Assembly: GCF_030324495.1 (NCBI RefSeq)
Contig: NZ_JACAGN010000005.1
Span: 173,144 to 237,143, forward strand
DNA from: Myroides sp. 1354
GTDB lineage: Bacteria; Bacteroidota; Bacteroidia; Flavobacteriales; Flavobacteriaceae
Direction: 5' to 3'
DNA length: 64,000 nucleotides
Numbering within the stretch: position 1 is the first letter of the stretch; each line of letters starts with the position of its first letter. The notes beneath the pieces are model-generated. The model was given only the letters and a program-made list of their open reading frames with translations. It was not told the DNA's origin and did not search any database. The translations under genes and the position numbers were made by a program. Below are positions 9,387 to 18,998 of this stretch, piece after piece.

Positions 9387-12300
9387 ATGTTTAAAGCATT
9401 TATTCGCAGACCCGTTCTGTCGATTGTTATTTCGTTAATTATTGTGTTCTTAGGTATTTTATCCTTGCTAAAATTGCCAGTCACACAATATCCTTCCATA
9501 TCTCCACCCAAAGTAAATATTACAGCTGAATATCCAGGTGCTAATGGTGAATTGTTAATTAAATCCGTTATTATTCCATTAGAAAGAGTCTTAAATGGTG
9601 TTCCTGGTATGAAATATATGGAGTCTAATGCAGGGAACGATGGAGAAGCCTCTATTCAAGTGATTTTTGAATTGGGAACAGATCCAAATTTAGCTGCAGT
9701 TAATGTGCAGAATCGAGTTTCTTCAGCTGTAAATAAACTTCCGCCACTTGTTGTGCGAGAAGGAGTTAAAATTACACGAGAAGAATCTAATATGTTGATG
9801 TATTTGAATCTGTATAGTGATGATCCTAAGGCAGATCAGAAGTTTTTATATAATTATGCAGATATTAATATTCTATCTGAATTAAAAAGAGTAAACGGCG
9901 TAGGAGTTGCGGATATCTTAGGAAATAGAGAATACGCGATGCGTATCTGGTTAAAACCTGATCGAATGACTGCTTTTTCTATTTCTTCCCAAGAAGTTAT
10001 GGAAGCACTACAAGAACAAAGCATAGAAGCTTCTCCAGGGCGTATTGGAGAAAGCTCAGGTAAAAAAGCAGAAGCTTTTGAGTATGTATTAAAATATACT
10101 GGACGTTTTAACTCTGAAAAGGAATACGGAGATATTATTTTGAGAGCTACACCAGATGGAGAAATTCTTAGACTCAAAGACATTGCAGATGTGGAGTTTG
10201 GAAGTACGATGTATGATATCTACTCTAATTTAAACGGTAAGCCTTCGGCAGCCATTGTAATTAAACAATCTTTTGGAAGTAATGCTAGTGATGTAATTAA
10301 ACAAGTAAAAAAATTAATGACAGAACTACAAGAAGACTTTCCCAAAGATATGCATTATGAAATTAGTTATGATGTCTCTTCTTTTTTAGATGCATCCATG
10401 GAAAAAGTAGTGCATACCCTAGTTGAAGCTTTTGTATTAGTAGGGATTGTCGTATTTCTATTTTTAGGAGATTGGCGATCAACTTTAATTCCAACCTTGG
10501 CAGTACCGGTATCCTTAATAGGGACATTCGCTTTGATGAGTGTATTTGGGATTACCTTAAATCTAATTTCTCTGTTTGCGTTAGTGATGGCGATTGGTGT
10601 GGTAGTCGATGATGCTATTGTCGTCATTGAAGCTGTACACGCCAAGATGGAAGTGGAGCATCTTTCCCCTTATAAAGCAACACAAGAGGCAATGAAAGAA
10701 ATCAGCGGAGCTATTATTGCAATTACTTGTGTTATGGCAGCGGTATTTATCCCTATTGCATTTATGAGTGGACCTGTTGGAGTCTTTTACCGTCAGTTTT
10801 CCATTACCATGGCTACCGCAATTATTTTATCAGGAATTGTCGCTTTGACTTTAACTCCCGCTTTATGTGCGATGATTCTAAAAAATAATCATGGCAAAGT
10901 GAAGAAATCAACTTTATTGAACCGTTTTCTAGCTGCATTTAATCGCTTATTTGTAAAGGGAGCCTATCGTTATAAAGGATTACTAAATAAAACAGTGAGT
11001 AGAAGGCTGGTAACTTTTGGTTCGTTAGGAGTATTTTGTGTGGCCATTTATTTCTTGAATACAAAACTGCCAACGGGATTTATTCCCAATGAAGATCAAG
11101 GGATGTTTTATGCTATTATTCAAACTTCACCAGGTGCTACTTTAGAGCGCACCAATCAAGTAGCTGCTCAATTACAAAAATTAGCTGAAGGAATTGATGG
11201 GGTACAATCCGTATCCTCTTTAGCGGGATATGAGATTTTGACAGAAGGAACAAGTGCTAATACAGGATCTTGTTTAATCAATTTAAAAAGTTGGGAAGAA
11301 CGCGATCAATCGGCTCAAGAAATTATAGAAGAATTAGAGGAAAAATCGAAGAAATTGACAGGTGCAACGATTGAATTCTTCCAGCCACCAGCAGTACCAG
11401 GATATGGAGCAGCGGGGGGATTTGAGCTTAGACTTTTAGACAAAGCAGGAAGTGGAGATTATAAACAAATGGAGGAGGTGAGTAAAGAGTTCGTAAAAGA
11501 ATTGAGTAAACGCCCAGAAATAAGTGCAGTATTTACTTTTTATAGTGCGAGTTTTCCTCAATATGTACTCAAAATAGACAACGATAAAGCAGAGCAGAAA
11601 GGAGTGTCAATTGCTACGGCTATGGATAATTTATCTACATTAATCGGAAGTGATTATGAAACCAGTTTTATCAAATTTGATAGACCTTATAAGGTAATGG
11701 TTCAAGCTGCACCCGAATACAGAGCGTTGCCAGAAGATGTGTTACATATGTTTGTTAAAAATGATAAAGGAGAGATGGTTCCATACGCTGCTTTTTTGAC
11801 GATGGAAAAAGTATATGGATTGTCGGAGTATACGCGTTTTAATATGTATAATGCTGCAGAAATTAGCGGAAGTCCAGCTTCAGGATATAGCAGTGGTGCG
11901 GCGATTCAAGCGATTCAAGAAGTAGCAAAAAAAACGTTACCTCGTGGATATGGAATTGATTGGGCCGGAATTTCAAAAGATGAGGTCTCAAGAGGAAATG
12001 AAGTTATTGGCATTTTTGCCATTTGTTTGGGATTTGTATATTTAATATTAGCTGCTCAATATGAGAGTTTTATCTTGCCTTTGCCTGTTATATTATCGTT
12101 GCCTGCAGGTATTTTTGGGGCCTACTTGTGTTTGAGTATGTTAGGACTAGAAAATAATATTTACGCTCAAGTAGCTCTAGTGATGCTCATTGGTTTATTA
12201 GGTAAAAACGCAGTTCTTATTGTTGAATTTGCCCTATTTATGCACAGGCAAGGAAGTAGTGTGTTCAAAGCGGCTATCGAAGGTGCAACTTTGCGTTTTC

Positions 12301-12551
12301 GACCTATTCTGATGACCTCGTTTGCTTTTGTTGCAGGGCTAATTCCATTAACATTGGCAAGTGGTCCTGGTGCAATCGGCAATCGAACGATTGGTACAGC
12401 GGCGGCTGGAGGTATGTTAATCGGAACACTTTTTGGATTACTTGTAGTACCAGGGTTGTACTATATTTTTGGGACCCTAGCAGAGAAAACAAAATTAACG
12501 CATTATGAAGAGGAATCAACCATTTATGAACACATTGAAAAAGATGAATAA
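9387..12551 (+). CDS. RND multidrug efflux permease (HAE1/AcrB type)
   Basis: Trimeric proton-driven pump in the inner membrane. At 1054 residues it has the normal AcrB length. It shows the N-terminal FIRRPVLSIVISLIIV helix, large periplasmic loops after TM1 and TM7, and the family sequence GVVVDDAIVVIEAV in TM4 with the proton-relay Asp pair at about 407-408. GLLGKNAVLIVEFA in TM10 carries the relay Lys. These residues mark the hydrophobe/amphiphile branch rather than the metal-ion branch. The last bases overlap the outer-membrane factor gene. Substrates cannot be inferred. Confidence 0.95.
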   Translation: MFKAFIRRPVLSIVISLIIVFLGILSLLKLPVTQYPSISPPKVNITAEYPGANGELLIKSVIIPLERVLNGVPGMKYMESNAGNDGEASIQVIFELGTDPNLAAVNVQNRVSSAVNKLPPLVVREGVKITREESNMLMYLNLYSDDPKADQKFLYNYADINILSELKRVNGVGVADILGNREYAMRIWLKPDRMTAFSISSQEVMEALQEQSIEASPGRIGESSGKKAEAFEYVLKYTGRFNSEKEYGDIILRATPDGEILRLKDIADVEFGSTMYDIYSNLNGKPSAAIVIKQSFGSNASDVIKQVKKLMTELQEDFPKDMHYEISYDVSSFLDASMEKVVHTLVEAFVLVGIVVFLFLGDWRSTLIPTLAVPVSLIGTFALMSVFGITLNLISLFALVMAIGVVVDDAIVVIEAVHAKMEVEHLSPYKATQEAMKEISGAIIAITCVMAAVFIPIAFMSGPVGVFYRQFSITMATAIILSGIVALTLTPALCAMILKNNHGKVKKSTLLNRFLAAFNRLFVKGAYRYKGLLNKTVSRRLVTFGSLGVFCVAIYFLNTKLPTGFIPNEDQGMFYAIIQTSPGATLERTNQVAAQLQKLAEGIDGVQSVSSLAGYEILTEGTSANTGSCLINLKSWEERDQSAQEIIEELEEKSKKLTGATIEFFQPPAVPGYGAAGGFELRLLDKAGSGDYKQMEEVSKEFVKELSKRPEISAVFTFYSASFPQYVLKIDNDKAEQKGVSIATAMDNLSTLIGSDYETSFIKFDRPYKVMVQAAPEYRALPEDVLHMFVKNDKGEMVPYAAFLTMEKVYGLSEYTRFNMYNAAEISGSPASGYSSGAAIQAIQEVAKKTLPRGYGIDWAGISKDEVSRGNEVIGIFAICLGFVYLILAAQYESFILPLPVILSLPAGIFGAYLCLSMLGLENNIYAQVALVMLIGLLGKNAVLIVEFALFMHRQGSSVFKAAIEGATLRFRPILMTSFAFVAGLIPLTLASGPGAIGNRTIGTAAAGGMLIGTLFGLLVVPGLYYIFGTLAEKTKLTHYEEESTIYEHIEKDE

Positions 12552-13980
12552 AGCAATCTTACATAAAGGAAGTATACTTATTCTTGTTAGTTTGAGCTTG
12601 TGGAATTGTAAAGCTCCGCAAGAGGCGATTGACTTTAATAGTGAGGCTAAACTCCCAACAAGTTATAGTGGGGAAACAAGCACTGTAAATTCTGGATTAA
12701 TTCCTTGGAAACAGTTTTTTACAGATAAAAACTTAATTCTTTTAATTGAAGAAGCATTAAAGAATAACCAAGAACTTCTGATAACAATTCAGGAAATTGA
12801 GGTGGCAAAAAACGAAGTTTTGGCTAAAAAAGGAAAGTTGACGCCACAGGTTAATGCTAAATTAGGAGCAGGAGTGGAAAAAGTAGGTAGATATACTAGC
12901 CAAGGTGCTGGAGACGCAGGAACAGAAATGAAACCAGGAATGAAGGTTCCAGAGCAAATAGGTGATTTTTCGGCCGCACTTTCAGCTTCATGGGAAATTG
13001 ATATGTGGGGAAAACTCCATCATGCTAAAGAGGCAGCAGTCAAACGTTATTTGAGTACAGTCGAAGGAAAAAATTATGTTTTATCTTCTTTAATAGCTGA
13101 AGTAGCTACTTCTTATTATGAATTGTTGGCTTTAGACAATCAACTTGATCTAACCATGCAATATATTGAATTACAGCAAAAAGCTTTAGCGGTTGCAAAG
13201 ATTCAGAAGCAAGCAGCTAGAGGAACAGAACTTGGGGTAAAAAAATTTGAGGCAGAGTTATTGAAATCACAGAGTTTAGCTTTTAGTATTCATCAAGAAA
13301 TTACTGAAACAGAAAACAGAATTAATGCTTTATTGGGACGTTACCCTCAACCAATTGTACGAGAGAAAGACAGTTTTATGCATTTAATTCCGTCAGTTAT
13401 CAAAACGGGGATTCCTTCTCAGTTATTGTCAAATCGTTCTGATATTAAACAAGCGGAATTAGAATTAGAAGCAACTAGATTAGATGTAAAAGTTGCGAGA
13501 GCGGAGTTTTATCCCTCTTTAGAAATTTCTGCAGCTATAGGATTAAATGCTTTTAAACCTTCTTATTTAACTAGATTACCAGAATCTGTGATGTATTCTT
13601 TTGTAGGGGAATTAACCGCTCCCCTAATTAATAGAAGTGCAATAAAAGCAGCGTTTAAAACGGCTAATGCACATCAGATACAAGCGTTATATGAATACGA
13701 TAGAAAACTGCTCAATGCTTATTTAGATGTTGCTAATCAGATGACTAATATTGACAATATGCAACAAGCATTTGAATATAAGAAGCAGGAGACGCAAACA
13801 TTATCTGATGCAGTAGTTATTGCAAATGAATTATTTAAATCCTCAAGAGCAGATTATCTAGAGGTATTAATGACACAAAGAGAAGCAATGAATGCAAAAA
13901 TTGAATTGGTTGAAGCTAAATCAAAACAATTAGAAGCTGTAGTTGATATTTACAAAAGTTTAGGTGGAGGATGGCAATGA
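12544..13980 (+). CDS. Outer-membrane efflux factor, NodT/OprM family lipoprotein
   Basis: Channel component completing the RND pump. I choose ATG 12544 (MNKAILHKGS), which overlaps the pump stop codon by eight bases and gives a clean lipoprotein signal ending SLWNC with Cys20. In-frame starts at 12526 and 12505 lie deeper in the pump gene and would spoil the signal. The 478 residues contain the two repeated TolC-like halves, with the membrane and anchor motifs FSAALSASWEIDMWGKL and SNRSDIKQAELELEATRLDVKVARAEFYPSL, both hallmarks of NodT-type channels. A strong terminator follows, so the operon ends here. Confidence 0.92.
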   Translation: MNKAILHKGSILILVSLSLWNCKAPQEAIDFNSEAKLPTSYSGETSTVNSGLIPWKQFFTDKNLILLIEEALKNNQELLITIQEIEVAKNEVLAKKGKLTPQVNAKLGAGVEKVGRYTSQGAGDAGTEMKPGMKVPEQIGDFSAALSASWEIDMWGKLHHAKEAAVKRYLSTVEGKNYVLSSLIAEVATSYYELLALDNQLDLTMQYIELQQKALAVAKIQKQAARGTELGVKKFEAELLKSQSLAFSIHQEITETENRINALLGRYPQPIVREKDSFMHLIPSVIKTGIPSQLLSNRSDIKQAELELEATRLDVKVARAEFYPSLEISAAIGLNAFKPSYLTRLPESVMYSFVGELTAPLINRSAIKAAFKTANAHQIQALYEYDRKLLNAYLDVANQMTNIDNMQQAFEYKKQETQTLSDAVVIANELFKSSRADYLEVLMTQREAMNAKIELVEAKSKQLEAVVDIYKSLGGGWQ

Positions 13981-14050
13981 GTTAATGTATATTAAAAGTT
14001 AATAATTCAAAAGTTCCAATTACCTTTTTTTAGGTAAAGGGACATAATAA

Positions 14051-14075
14051 AAAAAGGAGCGTAAGCTCCTTTTTT
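14051..14075. terminator. Bidirectional terminator
   Basis: AAAAAGGAGC, loop GTAA, GCTCCTTTTT: a perfect 10-bp stem with A- and T-runs at both ends, placed between the efflux operon and a convergent minus-strand gene. Confidence 0.85.
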
Positions 14076-14123
14076 GTTTGGTTTTATAGTAAAAATCGAT
14101 TCATAAAAATGCCTTTGTTGTGC

Positions 14124-15665
14124 TTACTCTGTTGACTCGTCAATTGCTATGGTATCTAGTAATTGTTGAAGTTGTTGCATCACAAGGGAATCTAAAATTA
14201 AGTTGTTTTTTTTCTCCTTCTTCTTATTGATGGTATAGGTAAGTACGGTAGGAACTAATGCCTTGTAGAGGGCATGTAATTTAGTTGTTTTTTGGTTTTC
14301 GGCATACAAGGCCAAATGAAGTAATGTATTTAGGTTGTTGGTATTGGGTAGATAATGGAGGTGATGTATAATGTAAATTTTGAATTTAGCGCTTAGGCAA
14401 GTATACAATTGATTCGTGGTAATAAACGTATGATTTTGAGAGTTTTTTAAATCTTGTCGAAGGGTTTGATGGATTCGTTCTGTACGTTCTTTTAAGGGGC
14501 TAGTAAAATCGCTGTAATCCTTCATTTGACTTTTGTACCAGTGAATTTGGGGATAATAGTCACTGGCGTAAATTTTGTTTTTGGGATGTAAGGCGGTTTT
14601 GAAAAAATCAGAAAATTCATAGACAGACTCTTGAATGTAAAAACGAGTATGCGCTAATAGCGTAAATTGAATATTCTCTTTTTGAGCTTCAATTGTTTGG
14701 ATGATTTTCTTTATTTCTTTTGAAGGAGTTTCTTTGGTAAGTACTACTAAATATACGTGTTTTTGCGGATTGGTTTGGTTGAGAAATAGCATTTCGTGAA
14801 ATTGATAAATCTCTTCTATCTGATTGGTACTTAGTAAAGGAAGTAATTTTTCTTTGTATTTGAACGGTTTAATTTTTTTCTTTTTTAAGGTTCTTTTTGA
14901 TTGGATAATCGTGGTTTGTCCATCAATTTGCTCGAGTACAGTCAGTACGATATGATTGAGTTTTTTTTGAACTTTTTGCAAGGATAATCCCCACATATTG
15001 TAGGGGACATCTTCTGTATTTTGTGCTAAATCATTGAGGATGTAGTAAACATCGGCTTGGCGTTTGACAAATAATGTTTTCATTTTAGGTATAATTTGTT
15101 CCAAGACCAATAGACGATGGGTTAAGGTAGCTGTGGTTTGTTTAACGCCAAGTAAGACCGTTTCTAAGACATCGAGGTCATGGGTAAATGATTTTAAAAA
15201 GGCGTGACTACTTCCGTGGAATTGTTGCTCTAGGAAATCATTACAGTAGGAAGACAACAAAGCTTGTTTGTCTTGATAGAGAGCAATGAAGTTTCCCATC
15301 GATTTATTTACACCAAAGGAAGGAGGAAGGGACGTTGTTTGATAAAGGATTCGATTTGCAGTTAGACTTGTCTTGAATAGAGGATTCCCTATGGATGCGT
15401 GGTAGTTAAAATCTACGGTGTCTAAGGAAATGAAAACAAGTTGTTCTTCGTCTAACAGCGTTTTGATGTAGGACGGAGTAAATAACGCTTTTACTTGCTG
15501 TTTATCCTTGGTGTACATCCATAAGCCACGAAGGGTTGGAGAGGCCCAAATGGGACCGTACCAAAGAGTCAATACGTTTTTTGTTTGAATGCAATCGCTT
15601 AACTTCTCGAGAAGTTCTTGCGAAAAATTTTGTTGGGATATGTCTGAGCATGCTGTTTTCATCAT
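14124..15665 (-). CDS. Uncharacterised 513-residue protein
   Basis: I do not recognise this family. The product has no signal peptide and no membrane segment and is rich in Leu, Gln, Thr and Lys. Its N-terminal third carries a pattern (TLWYGPIWASPTLRGLWMY, LVFISLDTVDF) that resembles a globular domain. The middle (about 165-260) is probably helical and may be coiled. A basic patch RTLKKKKIKPFKYKEK lies around residue 260, and an alpha/beta-looking segment with VYLVVLTKETPSKE follows. Start is ATG 15665 or the adjacent ATG 15662. It lies divergent to a regulator gene across 203 very AT-rich bases. Its position next to an S24-like repressor may mean common control. Confidence 0.7.
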   Translation of the reverse strand: MMKTACSDISQQNFSQELLEKLSDCIQTKNVLTLWYGPIWASPTLRGLWMYTKDKQQVKALFTPSYIKTLLDEEQLVFISLDTVDFNYHASIGNPLFKTSLTANRILYQTTSLPPSFGVNKSMGNFIALYQDKQALLSSYCNDFLEQQFHGSSHAFLKSFTHDLDVLETVLLGVKQTTATLTHRLLVLEQIIPKMKTLFVKRQADVYYILNDLAQNTEDVPYNMWGLSLQKVQKKLNHIVLTVLEQIDGQTTIIQSKRTLKKKKIKPFKYKEKLLPLLSTNQIEEIYQFHEMLFLNQTNPQKHVYLVVLTKETPSKEIKKIIQTIEAQKENIQFTLLAHTRFYIQESVYEFSDFFKTALHPKNKIYASDYYPQIHWYKSQMKDYSDFTSPLKERTERIHQTLRQDLKNSQNHTFITTNQLYTCLSAKFKIYIIHHLHYLPNTNNLNTLLHLALYAENQKTTKLHALYKALVPTVLTYTINKKKEKKNNLILDSLVMQQLQQLLDTIAIDESTE

Positions 15666-15868
15666 TATCGTTTTTTAGAGGATTAAATATTTGTTTTTTA
15701 TAATAAAATCTATTTTTATTTGAATTATTATAAATAAAATTGATTATTTGTTGTTGAATTTTCTGTAATTTTGCTATTCAGGTATAAATTCAAATATACG
15801 TACAAAGTTTTTTTCTACCATGAAAAATTACGTATAACGTTCGTGTATTTTTTGTAAATTTTTTAGAT

Positions 15869-16687
15869 ATGGATAAAATTCAGCGCCTCAACGAGGCTAT
15901 TAAGTGGATTGTTTTTGAAGGTTTGGCTAAAAACCATACCGACCTTGCCCAAAAATTAGGGTACAAGAAATCTTCTTTCTCACAAATCGTCAATGGGAAA
16001 GTTAACATCAGTAATAGTTTTATTAATCGATTGGTCTCTTTTGCTCCGATATTGAATCGGAAGTGGTTGCACAATGGAGAGGGAAGTTTATTTATTTCTC
16101 AGCCCAAAACAATTCACAAAGAAGCGATTAGAGGACAAAAAAACGGCATCAACTTATTATTTGAAAGCGAAGCAACTTATTTGACAAAAAGTCAGATTCC
16201 CGAAGTTTTCTATAATAAACGAGGCAATACGTTTACGTTCTATTCGGGGGGGAAAATGGATATTGAGGTGTTTAAAATCCCGTTTACAGCGCATACGGCC
16301 TATATTGAAAAATACAGAGACGTTCAGTTGCTCCAAGATCATTTTGTTCGGGTAGAATTCAGTGTGGATTATTTTGAGTTGGGCTATTATCAAGCATTTG
16401 AAGTAGTTGGAGACACGATGAATGGAGGAAATATTGAAGATACACCCAATGGAGCACAAATCCTAGCCAAAGAAATCAATAGAGATTTATGGGAAGGAGG
16501 TTTTAAAGCCACGAGATATGGTTTTGTCTTAGTGACCAAGGACCATATTCTACATAAAGATATCGTTGATTACAATGTTGAAACTGGAATGTTGAGGTTG
16601 TCTAATCGCAATGCTAGCTACTCTACGATGGAATGTTCAATGCAAGAGGTTAGCCAGATTTTTTACGTCATTAAACGCTTTTTTTAA
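15869..16687 (+). CDS. HTH transcriptional regulator with S24-like C-terminal domain lacking the catalytic serine
   Basis: A phage-repressor-like protein of 272 residues. Residues about 5-75 form an XRE helix-turn-helix (NHTDLAQKLGYKKSSFSQIVNGKVNIS, with the recognition helix around 33-45). The C-terminal half is the S24/LexA fold: the loop that normally reads GDSM reads GDTMNGG, with Thr183 replacing the nucleophilic Ser, while a downstream strand keeps Lys residues (VLVTKDHILHK). Such Bacteroidota proteins are usually dimerising regulators that do not cleave themselves. Its targets are unknown; the divergent 513-residue gene is the obvious candidate. Confidence 0.85.
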   Translation: MDKIQRLNEAIKWIVFEGLAKNHTDLAQKLGYKKSSFSQIVNGKVNISNSFINRLVSFAPILNRKWLHNGEGSLFISQPKTIHKEAIRGQKNGINLLFESEATYLTKSQIPEVFYNKRGNTFTFYSGGKMDIEVFKIPFTAHTAYIEKYRDVQLLQDHFVRVEFSVDYFELGYYQAFEVVGDTMNGGNIEDTPNGAQILAKEINRDLWEGGFKATRYGFVLVTKDHILHKDIVDYNVETGMLRLSNRNASYSTMECSMQEVSQIFYVIKRFF

Positions 16688-16740
16688 GTCGATAAAAACA
16701 AACCAAAAAAACTAACGCTTGAAATAAAGAGAAATCTTTT

Positions 16741-16779
16741 TAGGTCTAATATACAGTTCTCATTTGTATATTAGACCTA
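16741..16779. terminator. 15-bp perfect inverted repeat between convergent genes
   Basis: Arms TAGGTCTAATATACA (16741-16755) and TGTATATTAGACCTA (16765-16779) pair perfectly around a 9-base loop. It lies between the repressor gene and the minus-strand LuxR gene, so a bidirectional terminator is the simplest reading. Only short T-runs flank it. Confidence 0.55.
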
Positions 16780-16912
16780 TTTATCTTGTAGCAAGACCAA
16801 TTAATGTTCCTTTTCTGTTTCAAACCTGGGGGAGAATACAGGGAGGACTGCTAATGGAAAAGAATACCTAATTAGAAAATCAATAGATTAATCTGATACT
16901 TCATTTCGTAAC

Positions 16913-17578
16913 TTATAATAACTTATGGACTATAGCAAATCGAATAGCCTTTGCTATGGTGCTTACCTGTAGTTTTTCTAACACTTTTCGTCGATGAAAT
17001 TTAATTGTATCTGTAGAGAGATACAATAGAGCAGCTATCTCCTGAATCGTATATCCTTGGAAGGCGTACTGTATAATTTCTAATTCTCGATGAGAAAGCT
17101 TTGGCTTTGTTTGCTCTTCCCAAATTGCTCGTTCTAGTGTATACATCCATAGTATAGGAGAATTTACTTTAAATATTTTAATATTTCCAGATTGGGATGC
17201 TGTCGATAAAGATACAATACAAATGGATTTCCACAATTTTCCTGTTGCCGTTAAAAGTAAGGGAGTCATTTCATGATGTATTAAAGTGGTGTGTTTTAAA
17301 TGATGGATAAGGTGAATGTCAAATGATAAAGTATAGTTTTTTCGCTCTTCTATAGGAAGAGAAGAAAAAAAGGAAAATCCTGCTTTTGCTATTTGAGTCA
17401 ACATTTCTCGTTCTTGGACAAGGATGCACCGATTGTAAAAATCAAACCCCATTGCTTTCACTTCTTGAGGAGAAAAACCGCAACAAAATAGGGGATTGTC
17501 TGATACATATTCAAATTTTTTACTCCAAGATGCAAAGTTGAGTTTAACTCGATTAAATGAAGTGCAACAGCATCCCAT
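16913..17578 (-). pseudogene. LuxR/GerE-family regulator, probably 5'-truncated
   Basis: The C-terminal 65 residues are a GerE helix-turn-helix (LSHRELEIIQYAFQGYTIQEIAALLYLSTDTIKFHRRKVLEKL). The central part (NPLFCCGFSPQEVKAMGFDFYN, LPIEERKNYTLSFDIHL, LLLTATGKLWKSICIVSLS) matches the PAS-like sensor region of a common flavobacterial LuxR family. The first 15-20 residues of the open frame (start 17578) are simply antisense to an ABC-transporter coding sequence and carry no family similarity. The true N-terminus is therefore probably lost at a junction near 17515-17525. The remaining product might still fold from a downstream Met (for example MGFDF) and bind DNA. Promoter control would also have been changed by the rearrangement. 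Confidence 0.7.
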
Positions 17579-18380
17579 TGAGGAACATGAGTTCTTAAGA
17601 CCATTAACTATTACAAAAGAGAAACAAGAAAACGTTACAATCCGTGGGATTTATTTAAACAATGTATCCTTTCAGTATGAAGGTCCCAAATCGCCTTATG
17701 TATTGAAAAACCTAAATTTGTGTTTTCCAGAAGGTAAGGTCACCGCTATTGTAGGGGCTAGTGGAAGTGGTAAAACAACACTGATGAAGTTGCTTTTGCG
17801 ATTCTATGAACCCACCCAAGGGAGTATTCGGTATAATGGAGAAGATATATCAACCTTATCTCCCAAAAGCATCAGAGAAAATACTGGGGTAGTCATGCAA
17901 GACGGTTACATTTTTTCGGATACGATCGCACGTAATATTGCAACAAGTGATCAAGCAATTAGTGAATCAAAATTAGCTAATGCTGTACGAATAGCTAATA
18001 TTGAATCCTTTATCTCAGCATTACCTTTGGGGTATCACACTAAAATTGGTGCCGTAGGCAATGGTATTTCTGGAGGACAAAGACAACGTATTTTAATTGC
18101 TCGCGCCGTGTATAAGAATCCGCATTACCTCTTCTTTGATGAAGCGACTTCTGCTTTAGATGCTGAAAATGAAAAAGTCATTCACGATCATTTACAAGCT
18201 TTCTTCAAAGAAAAAACTGTATTAATTATTGCGCATCGACTATCTACCGTTAAACAAGCCGATCATATTGTAGTATTGCAACACGGACAATGTATAGAAC
18301 AAGGAAGCCATCAAACCTTAGTCAATCAAAAAGGAGCCTACTACAACGTAGTAAAAAATCAACTAGAATTAGGGAGTTGA
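17496..18380 (+). pseudogene. C-terminal half of a bacteriocin-type ABC exporter (peptidase and membrane domains missing)
   Basis: Nucleotide-binding domain of a peptidase-containing ABC transporter (HlyB/bacteriocin exporter group). Visible are the linker LLQDAKLSLTRLNEV that normally follows the sixth membrane helix, Walker A GASGSGKTT, Q-loop VMQDGYIF, signature ISGGQRQR, Walker B YLFFDEATSALD and the H-loop IAHRLST. A full gene of this family is about 700-730 residues; only 294 codons remain. The N-terminal C39 peptidase and transmembrane domains are absent, and the apparent start codon lies in sequence antisense to the LuxR gene. It is thus a remnant fused head to head to another truncated gene, with no membrane part to drive. 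Confidence 0.85.
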
Positions 18381-18405
18381 GGACGTAGAAAATGTAGTAA
18401 TTTTG
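18377..18405 (+). promoter_or_regulatory. Bacteroidota promoter for the HutD-SUKH-KptA genes
   Basis: TTG at 18377-18379, an 18-base spacer and TAATTTTG at 18398-18405 match the TTG-N18-20-TAnnTTTG consensus. It overlaps the stop codon of the ABC remnant and lies 15 bases before the HutD-like start at 18421. Confidence 0.6.
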
Positions 18406-18420
18406 AGTTTTCAAGAACCA

Positions 18421-18990
18421 ATGAGCATGCATATTGAATTCATAGCAAAAGAAAGCGCAACCGCTAGTCAATGGACAGGCGGACAAACGAGAGAATATAG
18501 TATCTATCCCAAAGAGGCCCTATATGGTAATCGAAATTTTGATTTTCGAATCAGCAGTGCCACCATAGAGGCTATTCCTTCCGAATTTACCAAATTCGAA
18601 GGCTACCATCGCTATTTGGCTATGCTTGATGGTCAGTTGCAATTAACCATCAATGGGATAGATAAACAATATCAAAATCACGAATTGTTTACTTTTCAAT
18701 CGACGGATGATATAACTTCTTATACGCTAGGAACTGATTTTAATTTGATGTTGCGAAATGATATTGTTGATGAGGTTGTGGAAGTGAGAAATCAACCTTT
18801 TCTAACCAATCAACCTTTTATTTTGTTATTTGCGTTAGAAGAAGGAACTGTAGAAATCAAGGAAGATTCCCTGGTTTTGAAACCCTGGGATGCAGTATTA
18901 ATTGCAAACGAGCAGAAAGAAACAGTAGAGGTAATTTTGAAACAACAAATGATAATAGCATATTGGTCTATTCCTGAATTAAAGCAGTAG
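18421..18990 (+). CDS. HutD/Ves family cupin-like protein
   Basis: The 189-residue product matches the HutD/Ves family (double-cupin fold): QWTGGQTREYSIYP near the start, then FDFRISSATIE, FTKFEGYHRYLAMLDGQL and a second-half IKEDSLVLKPWDAVLIAN. Members are linked to histidine utilisation or cold response, but their activity is not settled. I prefer ATG 18421 because an alternative TTG at 18403 falls inside the promoter motif. No hut genes are nearby. The next gene starts eight bases after the stop, indicating an operon. Confidence 0.85.
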   Translation: MSMHIEFIAKESATASQWTGGQTREYSIYPKEALYGNRNFDFRISSATIEAIPSEFTKFEGYHRYLAMLDGQLQLTINGIDKQYQNHELFTFQSTDDITSYTLGTDFNLMLRNDIVDEVVEVRNQPFLTNQPFILLFALEEGTVEIKEDSLVLKPWDAVLIANEQKETVEVILKQQMIIAYWSIPELKQ

Positions 18991-18998
18991 AAGTGAAA

